64,000 nucleotides of DNA, taken from positions 74,045,876-74,109,875 of the forward strand of contig CM056576.1 of assembly GCA_029721435.1 (NCBI GenBank), in the 5' to 3' direction. The notes under the pieces are model-generated. The model was not told the origin of the DNA. It saw only the letters and a program-made list of their open reading frames with translations, and did no database searches. The first letter of the stretch is position 1. Every line of letters starts with the position of its first letter. The position numbers and the translations under genes are program-made. The DNA is from Gymnothorax reevesii (lineage: Eukaryota > Chordata > Actinopteri > Anguilliformes > Muraenidae). Below are positions 43,901-52,845 of the stretch, piece by piece.

Positions 43901-46881
43901 CGGTGTTTACCGTTATGGCTTACTAGGTGGTGGGGTATATACCAGGCCTCGTCTCCCCGGTTTAGCTCAGATGGGTCAACCTTGACGATTGCCCCTGCCC
44001 GGATCAGCTTCTCAATCTCTGCTTGGTATATCTCGGCTCTCTCTGGATCTCGCTGGAGTCTTCTTTCGACTCCCCTTAGGCTAGGCATGACAGCATCAGG
44101 GCTGGCTTTGAGGCACGGCATATTTTTGCGGCGCAGCAGAGGAGTTGCATAGCGCCTCACACCATCAATCTCTATACGAGTTGTCCTCTCTTCTAACAGG
44201 CTAACAGCTAAATTATCCTGCTTGGAGCGGGTTACTACTTTGCTGCTCCGCAGGGCAATAACGTCGGCTTGCCAGAGTCTCTCTACATGTCTCATCAGCT
44301 CACTCTCCTGAGGCGGGATGGAGGTGAGCAGGCACTGCTGTGGACTGTTTAACTGGCAGATGACACTGGAGGGGCCCTGGAGGGTCAAACCCAGGCGGGT
44401 GTGGACAGCAGCAGGACCACCAGGAGGCCCCAGACGCACAGGCGCAGTAGGGGTAATGAGGTGTGGATGGTCACTGCCTATAAGCAGGAGTGGCTTTATC
44501 CTCTTGAATGGCTGGAGGGGCAGGCCGCACAAATGCTTGTACTTCTTCTGAAGTGATTCCATTGGATACGTGTGAACGGTGAGGTCGATGTGGGCTGCAG
44601 TGAAGGCACTGGTGATTTGATACCGAGTCTTTGGGTTAGCTATGGGTGCGATGGTAAAGGACACACAGCTGCCACTGAGGGTTTGCACATCCTGTCTGAT
44701 GGTACGCAGCGACAGGCTTTCAGGGGTGCCAATGAGACCTAGTTTCTGAGCTGCAGACGGCAGCAACATCGTTCTCTCTGACCCGTCATCTAATACTGCA
44801 AAGGTATTGAGGGTGTGGCTACCATGGAAAAGGGACACTGGAACAACTTTAAGCAGGATTCTGCTGCCCTCTGTTGGTCGGTCTAGGTACAACACTCGAG
44901 TGGAGCCTTCACCTCCATCCTGAGACGCCACTGCTTGTGTTGTTGCTTTCAGTGGTCTGCTGTTGACGTCGTGAAGAACTTGTAGGTGGCGACCTTGGCA
45001 CAGTTTACAAGGCTTCTTAAGGTTGCACTGTGCAGCTTGGTGCATGCGAGCGCAACGCCAGCACCTTTTGTTGTCCTTTATCCACTCAGACAGTTGGTCT
45101 TTGCTGAGTCTGCTGATGGCAGCACACTGGCTAAGATGATGTTCCCGGTTATCACAAAAGGCACAGTATGGTGATGGCTTGACTTTTGTGGAGGGGCTAC
45201 CTGGTTCTTTCACTTCTTTCCCCATGCTGTCGGATCCATGTAGCACCGTGACAGGACGTTTCCCTGATCGTGGGTCAAGCTTTGGGTTATTCTGCTTGTC
45301 TTTCACCCCTTTGGAGGAGAGCTGGCCATCGAAGTCTTGACACCAGGACTCGTACATCAGCCAATGGGCTAGGTCGTAGAGGGTGTAGTTGTTTCGAAAC
45401 TGACTGAACATGCATCTGCGGAACTCAGCACGCTGTTCAGAGGGTAACTTACTGAGCAGGCGAGCGACATGAGATCCGCACTGTAGCTCCACGTCTCCAT
45501 CCGGGCCAAGTGTCTTTAACATCCCCACTAATGCCTGAACCTGAAGTGAGAATTTCTCGAAGGCAGCCACGTCTCCTCGCCTGATGTCAGGTGAGTCCAT
45601 TACTGTGGCAATTCTCCTTAAGGCTAACTGGTGTGGCTGTCCAAACTTCTCATTCAAGGCTAGCATTGTGTCTGTAAAGGGAGTCTGAGAGTGAAGGTAA
45701 GCATCAGCTATCAGCCGAGCCTCCTCTAGCTTGAGGTGGTCTGTTAACACTTGATACTTGAACAGTTCAGAACTGTCAGGAGGTAACAAGTTCTCTAAGG
45801 CAATCCTGAGGTGAGCGAACTCACCAGGGTCTCTGTGAGATAAGTTGGGGATGGTTGGACGAGGGCCACGGTAAGCTGAATCATGGCTCGTGTACTGACT
45901 GGGCGGTGGCGGGTACAATGATGGCGCCGGCGGGTAGAGAGGGCACTGAGGTGAAGATGAGTGATCAGGCTGTGGTGGGCGGGGAGCTGGAGTGTTCAGT
46001 GGCTTGCCATAGGGTGTGGAGGTGAGCACCCGAGGAGGCGGAGCAAAGGGAGACCAGGCAGGGCGTTGTGGTGGCAGTGGCGGGTAACTGGCCGCGCCAG
46101 CACGGCGGTTAGCCCTGGGAGGCTCATGGGCTGATGCCACTGGCGGTGGCAGCTGACCTGCTGGCTGCCGCCTCGCTTTGGCTGACAGAGTCTCATTCTT
46201 AATTATCTGAAGCTCACTCATCAATCTGTCGAGGTGTTCGATCACTGGCTGGTTGCCGAGGGGTGCTGCCTCATCTTCGCAGACCGGAGGTGGTGGTAAT
46301 GGCCAGTCTTCATCCTCATTGTTTGTTGTATGTAAGTCACTGGCATACATGTCTTGACTATGCTGAATGCTGCATGTACTCCTCATCAGTTGCTTCATAT
46401 CTGCATAAATGGCCTTTGATTCCGCCAGGTCAGCTGATACATGCTCCTGCTGCTGCTGGAGCAGGCGCCGCTCATGCTGGATCTCTTCTAACTCTTTTCT
46501 GAAGTCCGCAGCTTGGGAGGTTTGCTGGCGTGGGCTGTAATAAGGGTTTCGGTAATCACGGGACCTCTCTTCTTCCCCATCTTGAGGCGGCTTGTGGGCT
46601 AGCTGCCCCTCTCTATCATGCAGCAGACGTTTGGATACGTGCCATGTGTCATTTTCCCCAAGGAGGGCATCCCAGCTCAGCTGCGGGTGGAGTGGGGTTG
46701 GGTACAGAGAGGTGGAGGCGGTCTTCTTAGCCGCTTCCTGTGTGGGAGTCGTCAGCTGCATTCCAGCTCCAGGTCTACGGGATCCAAAGGCAACTTCATA
46801 GTCTTCAAAACGAGCAGGTGGGCGTGTGATGCGCCGCGGGCGTGCGCCATGGGCTTCAGACTCCTGGACATCCATCTTCAT
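40954..46881 (-). CDS. BEL/Pao gag-pol polyprotein, 1,975 aa, intact
   Basis: One open frame encodes the whole polyprotein. Residues 1 to about 330 are charged and proline-rich; the gag core (about 340-520) is followed by Cys/His knuckles (CAFCDNREHHLSQC at about 573-586, then CWRCARMHQAAQC and CKLCQGRH). The aspartic protease has DDGS at 698-701. Reverse transcriptase spans about 940-1180 with FYVDN at 1115-1119, where the usual second Asp is Asn (codon AAT). RNase H begins with CDASE (Asp1301). The integrase zinc finger ends CTEC (1642-1645), and the core has D1678, D1740 (SDQGTNF) and E1789 (GGVWERE). A C-terminal domain of the DUF5641 type ends at 1975. Start: ATG at 46,881, 22 bp past the primer site; a second ATG lies two codons on. 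The length and single frame are normal for BEL/Pao. It makes virus-like particles and reverse-transcribes and integrates element copies, if active. Confidence 0.97.
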   Translation of the reverse strand: MKMDVQESEAHGARPRRITRPPARFEDYEVAFGSRRPGAGMQLTTPTQEAAKKTASTSLYPTPLHPQLSWDALLGENDTWHVSKRLLHDREGQLAHKPPQDGEEERSRDYRNPYYSPRQQTSQAADFRKELEEIQHERRLLQQQQEHVSADLAESKAIYADMKQLMRSTCSIQHSQDMYASDLHTTNNEDEDWPLPPPPVCEDEAAPLGNQPVIEHLDRLMSELQIIKNETLSAKARRQPAGQLPPPVASAHEPPRANRRAGAASYPPLPPQRPAWSPFAPPPRVLTSTPYGKPLNTPAPRPPQPDHSSSPQCPLYPPAPSLYPPPPSQYTSHDSAYRGPRPTIPNLSHRDPGEFAHLRIALENLLPPDSSELFKYQVLTDHLKLEEARLIADAYLHSQTPFTDTMLALNEKFGQPHQLALRRIATVMDSPDIRRGDVAAFEKFSLQVQALVGMLKTLGPDGDVELQCGSHVARLLSKLPSEQRAEFRRCMFSQFRNNYTLYDLAHWLMYESWCQDFDGQLSSKGVKDKQNNPKLDPRSGKRPVTVLHGSDSMGKEVKEPGSPSTKVKPSPYCAFCDNREHHLSQCAAISRLSKDQLSEWIKDNKRCWRCARMHQAAQCNLKKPCKLCQGRHLQVLHDVNSRPLKATTQAVASQDGGEGSTRVLYLDRPTEGSRILLKVVPVSLFHGSHTLNTFAVLDDGSERTMLLPSAAQKLGLIGTPESLSLRTIRQDVQTLSGSCVSFTIAPIANPKTRYQITSAFTAAHIDLTVHTYPMESLQKKYKHLCGLPLQPFKRIKPLLLIGSDHPHLITPTAPVRLGPPGGPAAVHTRLGLTLQGPSSVICQLNSPQQCLLTSIPPQESELMRHVERLWQADVIALRSSKVVTRSKQDNLAVSLLEERTTRIEIDGVRRYATPLLRRKNMPCLKASPDAVMPSLRGVERRLQRDPERAEIYQAEIEKLIRAGAIVKVDPSELNRGDEAWYIPHHLVSHNGKHRLVFNCSFQYRGQNLNDYLLPGPTLGASLLGVLLRFREHDVAVSGDIKSMFHQVRLLQEDRSLLRFVWRDLRQDRPAAVYEWQVLPFGTTCSPCCATFALQRHTKDNSQPDDEVRTSVERCFYVDNCLQSLPSTDAARDLVDKLRTLLSSAGFVLRQWASNVPSVISHLPEDTRSRSAELWLAQDKSDSPEPTLGLSWHFTTDTLSYQHRPVHYGEPTMRNIYKVLASQYDPLGFILPYTTRAKMLVRCLWEKHRGWDDPQLPPDLLQQWKDWEEELHYLPQVGFSRPYLPKDVAISVRGRELHIFCDASEQAYGAVAYLRTVGDDSTTHLAFVMARSRVAPRRLQSMPRLELCGALIGAQLAKLLTEELTLEIKKTVMWTDSTTVLAWLRSESCRFKVFVGTRVAEIQDLTQHHTWHYVDSAQNPADDITRGKTLQDLARPNRWSKGPAFLLMEPDQWSRDPSSSQRDPPDTTELRKPTFCGVTSTADGQADTDLHQYSTWKELLQATAQELHGAAFEDGCATAEDYCQAERMLLKRAQQESFTEELRLLKTGKPVQRSSRLLNLSPELDNTGELIRVGGRLRRSEDLTYSSLHPLVLDPSHPVTRLLIQDFDSRLRHPGPERVFAELRRTYWILRGREAVRRFQRTCTECRRWRAKPAIPKMADLPAARLRLFKPPFYSTGIDCFSPFDVKVGRRQEKRWGIIFKCLTVRAVHLDVLTSIDTDSFLMALRRFIACRGTPAELYSDQGTNFKGGERELREGFAAMTPDLQQLLAPQKIHFHFNPPAAPHFGGVWEREIRSVKAALYTTVGAQPLQEEALRTVLVEVEGIMNSKPLGYVPSDVSDPDPVTPNCLLMGRPDGSLSQVVYAKEELLSQRRWRHTQVLADHFWARFIRLYLPGLQSRQKWQSSPANVTEGSVAMIIDPQLPRASWLTGRIIKVHPSMDGHIRSADVKVKDRTYTRPVARLVLLPALPAEDDSPSP

Positions 46882-46902
46882 CTAGATTGAGTGCGATGTA
46901 AC

Positions 46903-46919
46903 TCCGGCTCGAAGGACCA
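46903..46919 (-). promoter_or_regulatory. Primer binding site, tRNA-Tyr type
   Basis: Four bases inside the 5' LTR the element strand reads TGGTCCTTCGAGCCGGA, the complement of the last 17 bases (with CCA) of vertebrate tRNA-Tyr as I know it. This supports priming by tRNA-Tyr. Confidence 0.75.
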
Positions 46920-46923
46920 TTAA

Positions 46924-47913
46924 TGTGGGTGAGGAGATTCAGATGGTTAGGACTGTATGAAGATTGTTCGGGATTTCCACCGCACACAAACTGGAGTGTC
47001 GGCCAGAACACTACTTAAAGCCAGAATTTCCCAGGAGCAGGTGTTGACAAGGAGAAGCACAATGATGAGGCAAGGATTTGTTATCAAAAACTTGTATTGA
47101 AAGGCTTCCATAGATATAGATCGGAGTAGCAGAATGTACTCGGGTGGGTGAATGTGTGTGTGGTTTCTACAATAAAACAGAAAAGGAGAAAATAGTGAGT
47201 ACAAGGTAGTGTAACATTCATCAATCAACCTATTAATTAACTGAATAATACACCATTACAGCGCATTATCGTAGCCTGTAACTTTAGCAGTGACGCATAG
47301 GCTAACTGATTACGGGAGAGGTAATGTTCCGTATAACCGGGCGTATCTATATATTCGGTACACAGGCGCTAGTTAGCTTGCACTCGCGGCACAGCACATC
47401 ACAAATACCCTGCGGCATGTAGCCATTATAATAAACACATTAACAGGGAACACACCATGTTATCAAAGACTAGAATTCAGTGCGCGAACGTAACAACGAA
47501 TTCACTCGGGAATTAGCAGGCTAATTTCTTCCAGTTATGAGGACGCTAATGTTTCTTTCACTCGATATAACAGTGGAAACTTAAGGTAGATCATTCGTCT
47601 GATAAACCTAATAAACAGATTCATACATTCATCTCTTCAAGTAATGAACAGTAAAACAATAAACGAAACTTACTTTGGTCAGATAACGCACACTTCTTCA
47701 AACTAGCGACTGGTAAGTATCAAATGCTCGAACACATAGACCACCACTGACTGGAAAAATGCGCCGATATCTAAGACAAACAAGGTACGCGGTCCACTAC
47801 TAATGATGCAGGCGCTTCCAAAATAAAAGTCCAATAAAAGTCCAATACCCGTTATGGGAGAAAACTAAGGACTGGTAACACAAAAAATACATAAGCCCAC
47901 AGCCTTTTGTACA
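46924..47913 (-). repeat. BEL/Pao 5' LTR
   Basis: 990 bp, nearly identical to the 3' LTR. The promoter and transcription start of the element would be here. It is followed outside by CCCTG and copy-B flank. Confidence 0.95.
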
Positions 47914-47918
47914 CCCTG

Positions 47919-49329
47919 TGCAAATATTTAAAGTAATGGATAGAGTTACAGTCCGCTAGCTGAGATTTTGCAGGCTCACTACGCAAAATGAAGCAATGCT
48001 CTGTGGTCAGTTATTGCAGTGCTGTGGACAGTTGCATAAGACATCTTTATGGGATATTTCCCTCAGGTCTTCCCATTATATTCCATTACATGTGCATTTA
48101 ATTAATATACACTGATATGCAGCAAAGTGCTAAATAAACACTCTCACCTTTGGAAAACATTTGAGGGTTTTTTTTGCAATGTCTATGGACGATTCCCTGA
48201 CTAAAGGTAAAATATTTCCCTAAGTCACATATCTAAGGAGAAAACTTATGGAATTTAAAAGAATTGACCACTGCACTTCAACCTGTTGGCATTGTTTGAA
48301 GCTCTGTTATCAGTATCAGGTTGAAAAACAGAATGCAAATCTTTCCCTACACTGTCATAACACAAGAAATAAGCAGTTTAAACACTGAGAAGTGCACCTA
48401 TACACACTGTATTTTGCAGTTTTAGAGTATTTGAAAAAGTTGTTCATGTTATATAATGTTCATTGGCAAGTGAAAGCACTCAGATGTGAAGCCTCACTCA
48501 TTGAATGTAGAAGGTTAGAAAAAAAAAAACACACTATATCCAAAGAGACTCATGTAGTGCCTTCAATTTGCCACAAAATGACATTCTTTGACTGGGTCGT
48601 ATTTTTCCAAAAAAATACTGTGTTTCTTGTAATGCGACCATGTCAAAGTCACAATCTACAGTGGAACAGGACAACTGGGACTTTACATCGTTTGGCATTC
48701 TGAATATGAAGTTTGACATGATGCGCAGTCATCAAAATTCGATGTTATGTTAAACGTGACTGAACTGTTTGGTTGATAATGTTGCAACATGAAATTGTTA
48801 TTAGAAGATATTTAAAGTAGGTGAAGGCCATGTAGCTTCCATGTCATCCAACTTGATTATCCAGTGAGTTCACCTTATGAATTTGACATGGCTACACCAA
48901 AAAATGTCATGGTAGTGCAAAGGCGTAATGAAAGTAACACTGTTCAGAAACAATGGGACCTTTTGACCCCATTAACCAGGTCAAGGTCATCCACCTTTAA
49001 TGTTCTACAAGCTGATTATCCAGAACATACATGCTGTAAATTTTAAATGGTGACAACAAAAATAGTGGATGTAATCAAGGAAACAGTGTTTACAAAGAAT
49101 GTGACCTTCTGACCCCTTAAAGTAGGTCAAGGTTACCCATCTTCAAACTTGTCCAAGCTATATGTCCCAAGAACAGTCCCTTTGAATTTCATTAAACTGA
49201 GATTAATAGGAAAGGAGTTATTGTCTACACAGATGGACAGACAGACGGACGCAAGGCCTTTGCAGTACTCGATGGCCATACTTTGGCCTCGGGTAATAAA
49301 TGGGAATCAGTAGTGTAGATGTACAAGAT
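47919..49329. other. Copy-B flank of BEL element; GACA repeat element at the end
   Basis: Counterpart of 787-2,177. No gene. The final part (48,790-49,300) is the internally repetitive element seen at 1,640-2,150, with the GACA run shortened to two or three units (49,235-49,245) and the same terminal hairpin. About 16 bp (CTTCAACCTGTTGGCA region, 48,276) are present here but not in copy A. Confidence 0.6.
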
Positions 49330-49533
49330 CAGGGGTCCCCAATCTTTCCCTCAAAGGGCCGGTGTGGGTGCAGGCTTTCATTGCAACCAACCATCTATGC
49401 ACCTGATGCTACTAATCAAGCTTATTCGTAAGCAGTCCAGGGGTTGATTAATAGCATCAGGTGTGTAAATGCTTGGTTGCAATGAAAGCCTGCACCCACA
49501 CCGACCCTTTCTGGGAAAGATTGAGGACCCCTG
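49330..49533. mobile_element. hAT-type MITE, copy B
   Basis: Counterpart of 2,178-2,377, beginning CAGGGGTCCCCAATC and ending GAGGACCCCTG. Here the centre keeps GATGCTACTAATCAAGC, which has lost bases in copy A. Confidence 0.75.
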
Positions 49534-49848
49534 ATGTAGATGGTTTTGGAACTGTGGTTCAGACACTTTGTTGTAAAAGCCATTTTTCACGGGCGCATCT
49601 GATATCTGGTCGCCTCCTGTATTTGTTTAGTATGAGACAAATTTACCAAAATTGAAACCTTTGGTCCAAGACTAACGTAAGCTCCTCCTCTTGAAGCCTA
49701 ACACTATGGTACCAGTCCACTGAAACCAGAGAAATCCTCTGCAGTCTCAATAGTTCATTGCTTCATGCCTCATTCTCAAAGTCTTTCTTGCTTTTCGTTG
49801 GATTATACTTGTTCACATCATTAATTCAACTTATTTTGGAGTGTTGCA

Positions 49849-50301
49849 ATGGACATTGAGATCCATATTCTTTTTATGTTTGGTATCTACAGCTTTGGTA
49901 AGATTTTATATTTATTTTATTCGTTCATTCATTCCATGCAAGTGATGTTTGTTTTGTGCTATGAAAATTTCTGAATTCTTTTTTTCAGAATGCAGAGCTG
50001 AAGACACCGTGACGCAGTCCAACAGCGATAAGATTGCTCTTGAAAGAGAGTCAGTGACACTTGACTGCAAATATAGCACAAGCAGTGCACAGCCATTTCT
50101 ATTTTGGTACATACAGTAACCAAATGGATTCCCTAAGTTCATGTTGAGACAAGATCTACAGTATATGGCTCAAAAAAACAATCCACCAGAATTCAAGGAG
50201 AGATTTGATGCTCATCTCAACAAAACCTCAAGCACTGTACCTTTAACAATACAGAGGGTGCAGCTGTCTGACTCTGCTGCGTATTACTGTGCTCTGAGGC
50301 C
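49849..50301 (+). pseudogene. TCR alpha-type V segment, nonsense pseudogene, copy B
   Basis: Leader exon 49,849-49,897 (donor GTAAG), a 91-bp intron, V exon 49,989-50,301. Framework 1 EDTVTQSN, first Cys in LDCKYSTSS, conserved Trp in FWYIQ, then an in-frame TAA at 50,117-50,119 where the family usually has Tyr after Gln. The remaining frame is open through FPKFMLRQDLQYM, FDAHLNKTSSTVPLTIQR and SDSAAYYCALRPT. Thus one nonsense codon is the only lesion seen, and the same TAA is in copy A, so the gene was already dead before the duplication. Splice sites and recombination signal are preserved. Confidence 0.92.
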
Positions 50302-50339
50302 TACAGTGATGATGAACTGTTCACTTCCATACAAAAACA
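50302..50339 (+). promoter_or_regulatory. V(D)J recombination signal of copy-B V segment
   Basis: Heptamer TACAGTG (50,302-50,308; consensus CACAGTG), a 22-bp spacer, nonamer ACAAAAACA (50,331-50,339; consensus ACAAAAACC). It follows the YYCALRP end directly. The first heptamer base deviates from consensus, which would be expected to lower cutting. Copy A lacks this site. Confidence 0.82.
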
Positions 50340-50723
50340 GTGAGTGCAATGGGCACATATTGAAATTACAGATTTGCTTTGTGGGTTGTGCAATAGTATC
50401 CTGGTACACTGGGAAGGAGAAATTAAGTGAAATAAAACTGAATAAATATCGAACATTTTTGCTATGCCACGTCCTTTTGTGAACAAATTATATTTTCTGT
50501 TCTCTGAAAATGATCCAATTCAGCTCTGGATACTGTCCAACTTCAGCTGAAAGTGATGCAGTTGTTCTTAGCTTCACAGAGGATAAAAAAAGTACATTTT
50601 TTTATCTGTCTTACTCTCTGCTGGAAAAATTTTAACCATCCTCTGGTACTCTTCAGATTGATGTAAAATCTACTCATTGCAAAACTTCGCCACAGTAGAA
50701 AGAGAATAGAAAAAGGTGCATAC
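50340..50723. other. V-segment 3' flank
   Basis: Unique sequence between the recombination signal and the Gypsy LTR, absent from copy A because of the 485-bp deletion. No gene recognised. Confidence 0.5.
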
Positions 50724-51627
50724 TGAAAGGAACGGACTTTGACTCCAAATGCACTTCAGCCTCGGCAGGGCGTTTATTAGGATTAGCGAAGCTCATGGTT
50801 AAATACAGAAACAGATTGATAGCCAGGCAAACAGGGTAATGCAGAATAGTCAAAATCAGAGTCAGGGGACAAGCAGAAATATTCGGTAACCTGGAAATCA
50901 ATCCGCACAAAGACAGTAACAAAAGGGGTAGATCTAAGGGAATGGAAAGGGAAGGAAAAGGGAGTTGGATGGGATAAGGGAGAAACACGGGAGAATCTAA
51001 ACAGATGGGTACAAAATGTGAATAAGGGAGAACGAAGTACTACTCACTCAACTTGCAATCAAACAACGTAATACAAACAATCAATATCAAAACTTACAGG
51101 AGAATACACAAGAAACGAGCAATCAGCAATCAAAACCAGAAAACGCAGAAACGAGACTTAACCAAAGCGAGCTTAAGGGAAGAAACGAGTCGACAAGAAG
51201 CTGGGGAAAAAGTAGGTCTTTTAAACACAAATTAATTAAGTGGAATCCCAGCTGAACAGCTGTAGAGAGAGGCGTAACTAGAAAAGCAAGGACGGTGATA
51301 GGAGAGAGAGGGGAAACAGGTGGAGTTCTAACTTTGATCTAACTAATTACCCGTGCCTCTCTAAACTACTCTCAGGTGTGGATAGTCAATGAGAAAAGCA
51401 AGAAAGAAGGAGGTGGAATTACCTCACCGAAATACAGGGAAGAGAGTGTGATGAAAAAGACAAGACACCACGAGACAGAAACGAAAGGAAAACATTCAAG
51501 ACCAATAACAGCGCAATCTTGCAGAGACATACATACTCTAAAAGAATAAATATGATACATAAATAAATAGCAACTAAAATTGCTAAAACATACTAAAAAC
51601 AAACATGCAAATCAGCGATTCCCAACA
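50724..51627 (-). mobile_element. Gypsy LTR, near-complete, copy B
   Basis: About 904 bp. On the minus strand it starts TGTTGGGAATCGCTGA and ends GTTCCTTTCA, with AATAAA (CCTAATAAACGCC) at about 50,780-50,770 as polyadenylation signal. This supplies the outer LTR end missing from copy A. The neighbouring internal sequence begins with a partial echo of the LTR end (GATTCCCAAC twice, 51,617-51,638). Confidence 0.75.
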
Positions 51628-52655
51628 GATTCCCAACCGGTCACAAAATCCACTGCGATATTAGCCCAGGGTCTGGAAGGGACCGGAAGTGGTTGCAGGA
51701 GACCAGCTGGAGCAGTGTGGGTGACTTTATTCTGGGCACAGACCGGACAAGCCGTGGTGAGACTCTTGACATCTCTTCGGACCGTTGCCCTCCAGAACCT
51801 CTGAGTTAGCATGGCCAAGGTCCGGTTGGCTCCAGGATGGCAGGCGAGACGTGAAGAATGGGTCCAATGGAGTACTTCGGCCCGGAGGTTGTCTGGGACA
51901 AATAGACAGTTCTTAGGACAGTTAGTAGGTGGCCCCCCAGAAGGTTGTGACCTTCTAACCCGATTCTCCAGTTCCCATACTAATGACCCCACCACAACTC
52001 GACCAGGCAGGATAGTCTGTGGCTCCTTGAGAGGAGCGTCTGGTGCTAATTTACGTGACAGGGCGTCAGGTATCTTATTAAGGGAGCCTGGGCGATAAGC
52101 TAAGGTGAAATTAAGTCAATCGAAAAATAGTGACCAACGAGATTGGCGAGGATTAAGTCTCTTAGCTGTGCGGAGGTACTCCAGATTCTTATGGTCAGTC
52201 CAGACCTGGAATGAAACCTTAGCCCCTTCAAGGCAGTGACGCCACTCCTCTAATGCCAATTTTACCGCCAGGAACTCCCGATTTCTGATATCATAGTTTC
52301 TCTCGGCCGGGCTTAATCTGCGGGAGAAGAAGGCACAAGGGTGTATCTTATTATCTTTGCCGTTGTGTTGGGGGGACAGAACTGCCCCCACACCGGTGTT
52401 GGAGGCGTCAACCTCGACGATGAACTGCTTTTCAGGATTTGGCTGTTGGAGTACAGGGGCAGAGGTGAATTTTTGCTTTAGCTCCTGAAAGGCCTTCTCT
52501 GCCAATGGGGTCCACGCAAAAGGAACTTTGGGGAAAGTCAGAGCAGTTAGTGGGGCAGCAACGGTACTATAATTACGAATGAAACGGCGGTAAAAATTGG
52601 CAAACCCTAAGAAACACTGTAGTTCCTTGCGTGTAGTGGGGGTAGCCCAACCCAC
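51628..52655 (-). pseudogene. Ty3/Gypsy pol remnant, copy B
   Basis: Minus strand: RT C-terminal part and RNase H in one frame (52,709-52,116: [42 protein letters not shown]), then the integrase zinc-binding region (51,995-51,612: [26 protein letters not shown]) and the start of the integrase core (FVTG). The rest of the integrase and the chromodomain, present in copy A, are deleted. The RT frame is fused to LTR-derived codons at its start. Confidence 0.88.
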
Positions 52656-52845
52656 CGAAATACAGGGAAGAGAGCGTGACACCTCGAGACTGAAACCAGA
52701 GGAAAACATTCAAGACCAAAGACAGCGCAATCTTGCAGAAACATACATACTCTAAAAGAATAAATATGATAAATAAATAAATAGCGACTAAAATTACTAA
52801 AACATACTAAAAACAAACATACAACTCAGCGATTCCCAACACATG
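52656..52845 (-). mobile_element. Gypsy LTR remnant, copy B
   Basis: Counterpart of 6,369-6,561, with the same RT-to-LTR fusion point, ending GCGATTCCCAACA at about 52,841. Confidence 0.75.

Larger units (their letters stand above)
39898..47913 (-). mobile_element. Complete, young BEL/Pao LTR retrotransposon
   Basis: An 8,016-bp element on the minus strand: 5' LTR 46,924-47,913, primer site 46,903-46,919, one gag-pol frame 46,881-40,954, purine tract 40,888-40,899 and 3' LTR 39,898-40,887. The 5-bp target duplication CCCTG lies at 39,893-39,897 and 47,914-47,918; the empty site is in copy A at 782-786. The two 990-bp LTRs differ at about three positions by eye, so the insertion is recent and later than the duplication. 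All parts needed for mobility are present apart from doubt about one RT residue. Confidence 0.97.

Noticed and set aside
41060..46890. Many + and - strand frames of 60-90 codons within the BEL/Pao gene
   Set aside because: Shadows of the long gag-pol frame in other frames.
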